A stretch of 64,000 nt of DNA from Streptomyces albireticuli (lineage in GTDB: Bacteria; Actinomycetota; Actinomycetes; Streptomycetales; Streptomycetaceae), in NCBI RefSeq assembly GCF_021228125.1, contig NZ_JAJQQS010000017.1:177345-241344 (forward strand), written 5' to 3'. The stretch's first letter is position 1. Every line of letters starts with the position of its first letter. Shown in pieces: positions 46,831-53,650 of this stretch. A model generated the notes under the pieces. That model was not told the origin of the DNA and ran no database searches. It was given only the letters and a program-made list of their open reading frames with translations. The position numbers and the translations under genes are program-made.

Positions 46831-46924
46831 CAGTTGACTCCGCTTGTTGTCGTACGAGGGCTCGTAGGAGGGGTGGGGCGAGGGGTGAGGCGAGGGGTGT
46901 GCCGGGAGGACGGGCCGCCGGGTC

Positions 46925-47548
46925 TCATGTGACGGCGACGCGTACCGAGATCCCGGCCAGCGCGGTGCCCATCACATAGCGCTGGATGTTCAGCCACCGG
47001 GGACGGCTCTTGAGGAAGGCGGAGATGGATCCGGCTCCCAGGGCGATCAGGGCGTTCACGGTGACCGCGACGACGATCTGGGTGAGGCCGATCAGGAGGC
47101 TCTGGAGCGCCACGGAGCCCTTGTCGGGCTCGACGAACTGCGGCAGCACCGAGATATAGAGGATCGCGATCTTGGGGTTGAGGAGGTTGGTGACCAGACC
47201 CATCGTGAAGAGCTTGCGCGGCGGGTCCGGGGGCAGCGGCTTGGGGTCGAAGGCGGAGGTGCCGCCGGGCTTGAGCGTCTTCCAGGCGAGCCAGAGCAGA
47301 TACGCCGCGCCGGCCAGCTTCACCGAGGTGTAGACGGCCGGCACCAGGGTGAAGAGGGTGGCTATGCCGGCGATGGCGGCCAGGAGGTAGACGAAGAAGC
47401 CCGCGGCGACGCCGAGCAGCGAGACCAGTCCGGCCCGCTTGCCCTGGGTCACCGAACGGGACACCAGATAGATCATGTTGGGGCCGGGGGTGAGCACCAG
47501 GCCGAGCGCGATGACCGCCATGCCCACCACGGCGTGCATGCTGACCAT
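46925..47548 (-). CDS. LysE/RhtB-family amino-acid exporter
   Basis: 207-aa exporter with about six hydrophobic segments. LVLTPGPNMIYLVSRSVTQG is the LysE signature and NPKIAILYISVLPQF is the conserved NP-k-a loop. AAAGGAG precedes ATG 47548. Located between ligases D and C in the right operon, it may export an unusual amino acid or the small finished product, or keep substrate from accumulating. Confidence 0.9.
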   Translation of the reverse strand: MVSMHAVVGMAVIALGLVLTPGPNMIYLVSRSVTQGKRAGLVSLLGVAAGFFVYLLAAIAGIATLFTLVPAVYTSVKLAGAAYLLWLAWKTLKPGGTSAFDPKPLPPDPPRKLFTMGLVTNLLNPKIAILYISVLPQFVEPDKGSVALQSLLIGLTQIVVAVTVNALIALGAGSISAFLKSRPRWLNIQRYVMGTALAGISVRVAVT

Positions 47549-47620
47549 ACAACTCCTTTGCTAACGGAGCGTTTGCCGGCGGTCGGGCCGCAAGCCGCCC
47601 CGGGCGACGGGGGATCCCGG

Positions 47621-48838
47621 TCATTCAACCGCAACGCAGTCCAGGGTGAATTGGTCGGCCGTGGCCAGAATCGACTTCTCCACCTCGTGGGTGGTGCCGC
47701 CGCGGAACCGGAACCGGGCGCCCACGTGCTCGTAACCGCCGACCTTCGGCATCACATAGCCGATCTGCGGGACGACGGTGGCGTACGGAGCGGGGCCGGA
47801 ACTCGGCGGCAGCGAGGTGCCGACGACCTCGCAGGGCGCGGGCACCGGGGTGGGCACCAGCAGCCAGCCGCCGGTGCTGCCGTGCGGAACCGGGTCCAGC
47901 GCCGGTTCCCGGCCGACCTGGATGGCGGCCGCGGCGGACATCAGGTCGACGCCGTGCACCTCGCGCCAGATGAAGGGGATCTCCGCGCCGCCGACCCGGC
48001 AGCCGGCCTCCAGGAAGGTCAGCCGGGGCGCGCCGGACTCCTCGGTGCCGACGAACACCTCCAGGTGGAAGACCCAGGGGCGGCGCCCGCCGAGGGCGGC
48101 CGAGACGGCGGCGGTGAACTCACCGAGCGGACCGAGAAGTTCCGGATCGTCCTCCTCGACCGAGCCCAGGGTCTGGCCCTCGGTGAAGTCGACGCAGGTG
48201 TTCACATAGCGGGAGGCCGTCCAGGGGCCCAGGGCGGTGCCGGTCCACAGCCCGTCGATGTGGAAGATCGTGTCCGGGCAGAGCGTCTGCACCAGCCGGG
48301 CCTCGGGCTCCAGCGCCTCCAGCTCGCCGAGGTCCGCCGCCGAGTCCAGGCGCATCACGCCCCGGCTGGCGGTCCCCCGGCGGGGCTTGACGATCACCGG
48401 CCAGCCGTGGGCGTCCGCGAACTCCCGCACCGACTCGGCGTCGGGGGCGTCCGCGAAGGCGGGCGTACGGATCCCCGCGCCCGCCACCAGCTCCGTCATG
48501 GTCAGCTTGTCGCGGAACCGGGCGAGCTCCATGGGGCTCTGCCCGGGGCAGCCGAGCTGGGCGCGCAGCAGCGCCGCCGTGTCCAGGTCGCCCTCGTTGA
48601 GCGCGACCACCCGGGCCGGCGTGCCGAAGCGCACGGACAGGGTGTCGGCGGCCTGCTTGACCTGGTGGAAGTCGTCCGTGGCACGGACCGTGACGATGCC
48701 CGCCGCGCTCTCGGGGATGGACTGCCGGCCCAGCACCGTGGTCACGTACGAGACGCGGTGCGCGCTGTGGTCGATGTAGTTCTCGTACAGCGCGTACCGG
48801 TCGCGCCACCGGTGGATGACCAGGATGTGGTCGCTCAA
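47621..48838 (-). CDS. ATP-grasp ligase D (TTG start)
   Basis: 405-aa ATP-grasp protein. TTG 48838 is chosen because GAAGGGA lies six bases upstream and TTGA overlaps the stop of the 82-aa gene; it reads LSDHILVIHRWRDRYALYEN. Nucleotide Lys in WPVIVKPRRGTASRGVMRL, metal-site FLEAGCRVGGAEIPF. The group is different from A, B and C/E; relatives are annotated as acetyl-CoA-carboxylase biotin-carboxylase-like or carbamoyl-phosphate-synthase-like ligases. Coupled to the upstream small gene. Confidence 0.88.
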   Translation of the reverse strand: MSDHILVIHRWRDRYALYENYIDHSAHRVSYVTTVLGRQSIPESAAGIVTVRATDDFHQVKQAADTLSVRFGTPARVVALNEGDLDTAALLRAQLGCPGQSPMELARFRDKLTMTELVAGAGIRTPAFADAPDAESVREFADAHGWPVIVKPRRGTASRGVMRLDSAADLGELEALEPEARLVQTLCPDTIFHIDGLWTGTALGPWTASRYVNTCVDFTEGQTLGSVEEDDPELLGPLGEFTAAVSAALGGRRPWVFHLEVFVGTEESGAPRLTFLEAGCRVGGAEIPFIWREVHGVDLMSAAAAIQVGREPALDPVPHGSTGGWLLVPTPVPAPCEVVGTSLPPSSGPAPYATVVPQIGYVMPKVGGYEHVGARFRFRGGTTHEVEKSILATADQFTLDCVAVE

Positions 48839-49083
48839 GGCTGTTCCCTTCTGGCGTGGTCGTGGATCCGGCGCACGGCGTACGTCGCGGTGAGGACGGC
48901 GGCACGGGCCGCGCCCAGGGCCTCCTGGGCGGCGTCGAGATCGGCGTCCGGCAGCCCGCCCACCACGTCCGTCGCGCACTCGATGAGGTGCAGCGCCACC
49001 CGGGCGAGGTCGTCGTCCGGGCCGAATTCCTTGGCGACCGCCTTGTGGGCCGATTCCAGCAGCTGTGCTGCGTTGCTTTGCAC
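48835..49083 (-). CDS. 82-aa helical protein translationally coupled to ligase D
   Basis: Small acidic/neutral helical protein from GTG 49083 (GGGAGAA four bases upstream): MQSNAAQLLESAHKAVAKEF, LARVALHLIECATDVVGGLP, QEALGAARAAVLTATYAVRR. No DSL-type phosphopantetheine motif is present, so it is not an ordinary carrier protein. The stop overlaps the ligase-D start (TTGA), so equal amounts of both are made. It may be a subunit, adaptor or carrier for that ligase. No family recognised. Confidence 0.7.
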   Translation of the reverse strand: MQSNAAQLLESAHKAVAKEFGPDDDLARVALHLIECATDVVGGLPDADLDAAQEALGAARAAVLTATYAVRRIHDHARREQP

Positions 49084-49186
49084 AGGGTTCTCCCGTCGGT
49101 CGAAGCGGGCTCCTCGCGGGCCGCGCCGTTGTGTCGGGCGCGGCCCGCGAAGAGCCCGGCGGCCGGACCGGCCGATGATCGACCCG

Positions 49187-50443
49187 TCAGCCGATGCTGA
49201 AGCGGATCCGGTCGTTGATGTCGTCGCACTTGGCCACGGCGTCGTCGGCGTCCACGCCGGTGGCGATGACGTAGCCGGAGACGCAGTCGGCCACGGTCAG
49301 CAGCTCGGGCACCTCGTCACCGGGGCCCTTCTGGATCACGGCCGCCACCTCCTCGTCCCGGAGCTGGTCCAGGTAGGGCAGGAAGACCAGCGGCACCTCG
49401 CCCTTCGGCAGGTGGCGCACGGTGGACGGAATGCCCTCCTCCACGTCGACCGAGCGGACCGTGCCCGCGTCGGGGGTGAAGAAGCGCACCGCGGCGCCCG
49501 CGACGGGCTCCGGCGAGGTCTCCGGCAGCTCGTCGATGCCGAGCAGCACCGTCAGGAACATCCGGTTGAGGTCGAGGCCGAAGGCCCGGCGGACCAGCTC
49601 GGGGGCGCCGCTGCCGGCGAGGCGGGCGTGCGACTCCAGCACCCGGGGGCCGTCGGGGGTCAGCACGAACTCGCTGTGCGAGGGGCCCTCGGTGAGGCCG
49701 ACCGCGTCGAGCAGCTTCACGGTGAGGGCGCGCAGCTCGGCCAGGTGCGGGCGGGCGACCCGGCTGGGCGTGCTGACCTCCCACTCCACGAAGCGCTCGT
49801 TCATCCGGTACTCGGAGTAGCCGATGGTGAGGTGCCGGCCCTCGAAGGAGAAGGAGTCGACGCTGACGACCGGGCCGGTGAGGAACTCCTCGGCGATCGG
49901 CGCGGTGATCCCGGCGGCCTGGAGGGTCTCCCAGGCGGCCGCCACCTGCGCGGGCTCCGAGATCTCGTGGATGTGCAGGCTCGCGACGCCGTCGACGGGC
50001 TTGAGGACGATCGGGCCGCCGACCTCGGCGAGGAACGCGGTGGCCTCCTCGACGCTCTTCACGACGCGGTAGCGCACCGGGCTGAGGTCGTGCTTCGCCA
50101 GCAGCTCACGGGTGAGGGCCTTGTCCTTCAGGGCGCGGGCCGTCGCCTCGGAGACGCCGGGCAGGCCGAGGGCGTCCACCACGAAACCGGTCGACTCGGC
50201 GGCCGGCTCGGTCGTGGTGACGACGCGGTCGAAGGGGCGCTCCTCGTGCAGCGGGCGCAGCACGTCCAGGATGGCCTGGCCGTCGGTGAGCGGCGCGTGG
50301 ATGATGCGCTCGCAGTGCTCGGCGACGGCCTCGTCGTACGCGCCCTTCTCGTGGACGAGCACGATGTCGATGTCCAGCTCCTTCGCGCCGTTGATGGGCG
50401 CCGGACGGCCGCCGATCACCGCTACGCGGAACTTGCGGGGCAT
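49187..50443 (-). CDS. ATP-grasp ligase E, paralogue of ligase C
   Basis: 418-aa ATP-grasp ligase (MPRKFRVAVIGGRPAPINGA). By eye it is well over half identical to ligase C over the whole length. Nucleotide Lys in GPIVLKPVDGVASLHI, metal-site VLESHARLAGSGAPEL (C has GGHA). The C-terminal third differs more. AGGAG precedes ATG 50443. A duplication within the operon followed by divergence is the simplest explanation; the two probably act on different substrates or add successive residues. Confidence 0.9.
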   Translation of the reverse strand: MPRKFRVAVIGGRPAPINGAKELDIDIVLVHEKGAYDEAVAEHCERIIHAPLTDGQAILDVLRPLHEERPFDRVVTTTEPAAESTGFVVDALGLPGVSEATARALKDKALTRELLAKHDLSPVRYRVVKSVEEATAFLAEVGGPIVLKPVDGVASLHIHEISEPAQVAAAWETLQAAGITAPIAEEFLTGPVVSVDSFSFEGRHLTIGYSEYRMNERFVEWEVSTPSRVARPHLAELRALTVKLLDAVGLTEGPSHSEFVLTPDGPRVLESHARLAGSGAPELVRRAFGLDLNRMFLTVLLGIDELPETSPEPVAGAAVRFFTPDAGTVRSVDVEEGIPSTVRHLPKGEVPLVFLPYLDQLRDEEVAAVIQKGPGDEVPELLTVADCVSGYVIATGVDADDAVAKCDDINDRIRFSIG

Positions 50444-50484
50444 GCGAACTCCTATGGGGTGTCAGATGAGGAGGGGGGTGGTGA

Positions 50485-51483
50485 TCAGCTGGCGTAGATG
50501 CGGCGCAGCCAGCGGGCCCCGGCGTCGGGGAGCGGGCTGAAGGCCTTGCGGCGGTGCAGCACCCGGGTGTTGTCGAAGATCATGAAATCGCCGGCGTTCA
50601 GGACGAGCTCCCTGGACCCGGCGCCCGTCAGGGACTCCGAGAAGGCGGCGAGCGCGGTGGCGCCCTCCTCCGTCACCCCCCGGGTGGTGCCCCGGTCGTA
50701 GCGGGCCCGCAGCCGGCCGTCGGGCGCGGTCTCCAGCAGCCGGGCGGGTGCCAGCTCCCGGACGGAGCCGTCCATGTCGTTGGAGGCGGGCACGCCCACG
50801 GCGAACTCCGGCCGCTGGAGCAGCGTCCGGGTGTGCTCGTCGAGCGCTTCGGCGACCCCGTCGACCGCCGTGAGCTCCGTGGGCACGCGTTCGTCGTTGC
50901 GTACGGCGTAGAAGGAGAGGTAGTGCGGGACGTACAGCCGGGGGTCGGTGCCCGGCTCGCCGAACGGCAGGTGCGGCTGGTCGGAGTGCCAGAAGAACTC
51001 CGAGTCCGCGCCCCAGGAGCTGGTGATGCCGCTGGCGGCCGGGTTGGGCACGACATTGCGGATCAGCCGGCCGTCGTTCTCGTAGCTGACGGCGAAGGGC
51101 GTGGCGCCCAGCAGCTGGAGCAGCCCGAAGTGGAGGGCGTTGATCACGGCCAGGCCGGTCTCGTCACCGTAGCCGTGCACCGGGGTGTCCGGGAAGTCCT
51201 GCCGCGGGAGGTTGCCCAGGATCAGCGCGTGGGCGCCGGCCACCGAGAAGATCTCCAGCTCGTGCAGGACCTGGCCGGGCAGGAGGTTGCCCAGGGCGTG
51301 CGCGCCGATCGTGGCCAGGATCGCCTCATCGGCGTCCGAGTCCAGTTCGGTGGCGGCCACGCGCTCGGCGATCTCCTTGCCCAGGAGGTCCCTTGTACCG
51401 TCGTCGAGACGGAATTCGGACAGTCGTATGCCGTCTGTCATCGAGGGCTCCGATCGGTCACTCGCGTGCGGGTGCTCAGTCAT
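50485..51483 (-). CDS. TauD/VioC-type 2-oxoglutarate-dependent hydroxylase
   Basis: 332-aa Fe(II)/2OG oxygenase of the clavaminate-synthase-like group, which includes free-amino-acid hydroxylases such as VioC (arginine) and AsnO (asparagine). Iron ligands: FFWHSDQPHLPFG region (His...Asp/Gln-like), distal His and 2OG Arg in NTRVLHRRKAF. The VENxxVF-like substrate lid is FAVSYENDGRLIRN. ATG 51483 overlaps the SxtJ-like stop (ATGACTGA). An internal ATG 51441 with GGAG upstream is a real alternative (318 aa). Beta-hydroxylation of an amino-acid precursor is the likely role. Confidence 0.85.
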   Translation of the reverse strand: MTEHPHASDRSEPSMTDGIRLSEFRLDDGTRDLLGKEIAERVAATELDSDADEAILATIGAHALGNLLPGQVLHELEIFSVAGAHALILGNLPRQDFPDTPVHGYGDETGLAVINALHFGLLQLLGATPFAVSYENDGRLIRNVVPNPAASGITSSWGADSEFFWHSDQPHLPFGEPGTDPRLYVPHYLSFYAVRNDERVPTELTAVDGVAEALDEHTRTLLQRPEFAVGVPASNDMDGSVRELAPARLLETAPDGRLRARYDRGTTRGVTEEGATALAAFSESLTGAGSRELVLNAGDFMIFDNTRVLHRRKAFSPLPDAGARWLRRIYAS

Positions 51484-51619
51484 GGCCCGCTACGGGAATC
51501 CAGTAGGTCCGCGCGCGCGGGTCCCAGCGCCGGGCCAGCGGGTCACGCAGACGCCGGCTCACGAGGCCGATCGGCGTGACCACGAGGTAATAGGCGGCGA
51601 AAAGCAGAGGTTTGGGCAT
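51476..51619 (-). CDS. 47-aa SxtJ-like small membrane protein
   Basis: Tiny gene between the carbamoyltransferase and oxygenase genes: MPKPLLFAAYYLVVTPIGLV then SRRLRDPLARRWDPRARTYW ending IPVAGHD. YYLVVTPIGL-x-DPL-x-R-x-WDP-x-A-x-YW matches the C-terminal half of SxtJ-family proteins, which travel with NodU/TobZ-type carbamoyltransferases. The usual N-terminal helices are absent and the typical second partner (DUF5989) is not intact nearby. One membrane helix. Its stop overlaps the oxygenase ATG. Function of the family is unknown. Confidence 0.75.
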   Translation of the reverse strand: MPKPLLFAAYYLVVTPIGLVSRRLRDPLARRWDPRARTYWIPVAGHD

Positions 51620-51733
51620 CGTCCTGCTCTTTCTCGGGGGCTTCTTCGTCGTTGCGTGGGGCGGTCCGCCGGGCCCGGCGGCGCCGCGAGGGCCTGCCTC
51701 GCGGCCACGGTCGGCCGGGGCCCGGCCGGGGGC

Positions 51734-53566
51734 CTAGTCGAGCGGAATCGCCTCACGCCAGTCGTTGTCCTCGTGCCACTCGGGCTGCGCGGACTTCTCC
51801 AGCAGGAAGTTGCCCACCGCCAGGAGGTCGATGTCGGTGCGCATGAAGCAGGTGTAGGCGTCCTCCGGCGTGTTCACGATCGGCTCGCCGCGCACGTTGA
51901 AGGAGGTGTTGACGAGCACCGGGCAGCCGGTCTCCTCCTTGAACGCGGTGAGCAGCCGGTGGTACGGCGCGTTGTTGTGCTCGGAGACGGTCTGCACCCG
52001 CGCGGAGGAGTCGACGTGGGTGACGGCGGGGATGGTGGACCGCTGGACCTTCAGCAGGTCCAGGCCCTTGGCGTCGGACTTCGCCTCCTCGACCCGCTGC
52101 GCCTCGGCGACCTGGGTCACCACGAGCATGTACGGGCTCTCCTGCGGGAGGTCGAAGTAGTCCTTGGCGTCCGTGTCGAGCACCGAGGGCGCGAACGGCC
52201 GGAAGGACTCCCGGAACTTGATCTTGAGGTTCATCGCGGACTGCATCACCGGGTCGCGCGGGTCGCCGATGATCGAGCGGGCGCCGAGCGCGCGGGGACC
52301 GAACTCCATCCGGCCCTGGAACCACCCGACGATCTTGCCGTCGGCGAGGCCCTTGGCGACCTCGCGGGCCAGCGCGTCCGGCTCCAGGCGGGTGTACGGG
52401 ACGTTCTTGCCGTCGAGGTACGCCGCGATCTCGTCGTCCGAGTAGCCGGGCCCGAGCAGCGAGCCGGACATGGCGTCCCGGCCGGTGCCCAGGTGGGTGC
52501 GGCGGGCACCGCGGTCGGCGGCCACGGCGAGCGCCGCGCCGAGCGCGCCGCCCGCGTCACCGGCGGCGGGCTGGATCCAGACCTCGTCGAAGATCCCCTC
52601 GTTGATGATCTTGCCGTTGGCGACGCAGTTGAGGGCGACGCCGCCGGCCAGGACGAGGTTCTTCTCGCCGGTGCGCTCACGGGCCGCGCGGGCCAGCTTG
52701 ACGACGACCTCCTCGGTGACCTGCTGCACCGAGGCGGCGAGGTCGAACTCGCGCTCCGTGAGCGGGCCCTCGGGGCTGCGGCGGGGCCCGCCGAAGAGCC
52801 GCTCGAAGCCCCGGCCGGTCATCACCTCGCCGCGCAGGTACTCGAAGTAGCGCATGTCGAGCCGGAAGGAGCCGTCGGGCTTGACGTCGATCAGCTTCTC
52901 GCGGATCAGCCCGGCGTAGCGGGGCTTGCCGTAGGGCGCGAGGCCCATCAGCTTGTACTCGCCGGAGTCCACCTTGAAGCCGCAGAAGTAGGTGAACGCC
53001 GAGTACAGCAGGCCCAGCGAGTGGGGGAAGCGGATCTCGGCGACGGGCCGCAGCCGGTCGCCCCGGCCGTGCCACATCGTGGTGGTGGCCCACTCGCCGA
53101 CGCCGTCGATGCACAGGACGGCCGCGGACTCGTAGGGGCTCGGGAAGAACGCCGAGGCCGCGTGCGACTCGTGGTGCTTGCGCACGTCGATCCGCGGGAC
53201 CCGGCCGAGGCCGAGCTCCAGCAGCTCGCGGCGGACCGTGTCCGCCGTCCTGCGCTTCCACTTCAGCCACTCCGGCACGGTGTGCTGGAAGGCCGGGAAG
53301 GCGTACGGGGCGGAGCCCGCGAAGGTCGCGAGGACGCGGCGGAACTTCAGCTCCGGGTCCTCGTAGTAGGCGACGGCGGAGACGTCGCGCAGGGTGGCGC
53401 CCACCTCGTCCAGGCAGTACTCGACCGCCCGGGCCGGGAAGGCCGAGTCGTGGCGGCGCCGGGTGAAGCGCTCCTCCTGGGCCGCCGCGACGGGGACGCC
53501 GTCCGCGACCAGGGCGGCCGCGCTGTCGTGGTAGTAGGCGGAGACGCCCAGAACCAGGTCAGACAT
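51734..53566 (-). CDS. NodU/TobZ-type O-carbamoyltransferase
   Basis: 610-aa carbamoyltransferase: transfers carbamoyl from carbamoyl phosphate, through a carbamoyl-adenylate, to a hydroxyl. The N-terminal Kae1/YrdC-like half has LGVSAYYHDSAAALVADG, KHHESHAASAFFPSPYE (metal-binding His pairs), VLCIDGVGEWATTT and GGVALNCVANGKI. The C-terminal Carbam_trans_C half has EFGPRALGARSIIGDPR and VLVNTSFNVRGEPIV. Length fits the family. AAGGAG precedes ATG 53566. The hydroxyl made by one of the island's oxygenases is a plausible acceptor. Confidence 0.95.
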   Translation of the reverse strand: MSDLVLGVSAYYHDSAAALVADGVPVAAAQEERFTRRRHDSAFPARAVEYCLDEVGATLRDVSAVAYYEDPELKFRRVLATFAGSAPYAFPAFQHTVPEWLKWKRRTADTVRRELLELGLGRVPRIDVRKHHESHAASAFFPSPYESAAVLCIDGVGEWATTTMWHGRGDRLRPVAEIRFPHSLGLLYSAFTYFCGFKVDSGEYKLMGLAPYGKPRYAGLIREKLIDVKPDGSFRLDMRYFEYLRGEVMTGRGFERLFGGPRRSPEGPLTEREFDLAASVQQVTEEVVVKLARAARERTGEKNLVLAGGVALNCVANGKIINEGIFDEVWIQPAAGDAGGALGAALAVAADRGARRTHLGTGRDAMSGSLLGPGYSDDEIAAYLDGKNVPYTRLEPDALAREVAKGLADGKIVGWFQGRMEFGPRALGARSIIGDPRDPVMQSAMNLKIKFRESFRPFAPSVLDTDAKDYFDLPQESPYMLVVTQVAEAQRVEEAKSDAKGLDLLKVQRSTIPAVTHVDSSARVQTVSEHNNAPYHRLLTAFKEETGCPVLVNTSFNVRGEPIVNTPEDAYTCFMRTDIDLLAVGNFLLEKSAQPEWHEDNDWREAIPLD

Positions 53567-53650
53567 GCCTGTGCTCCTTAACGCGCGAAGGACGGCCGGT
53601 CGGCGTCTTCGGGGGTGTGCTCGCGGATAGGGGGGATACGGGGCCGTGGT

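Noticed and set aside
48835..49083. The 82-aa protein as an acyl or peptidyl carrier
   Set aside because: No DSL/DSx phosphopantetheine serine motif and no typical helix-2 sequence. I kept it as an unknown small protein.
51585..51650. Hydrophobic + strand frame (VLLFLGGFFVVAWG) opposite the SxtJ-like gene, resembling a missing DUF5989 partner
   Set aside because: It has no start with a ribosome site, runs into Pro/Ala-rich noise and is antisense to the carbamoyltransferase operon.
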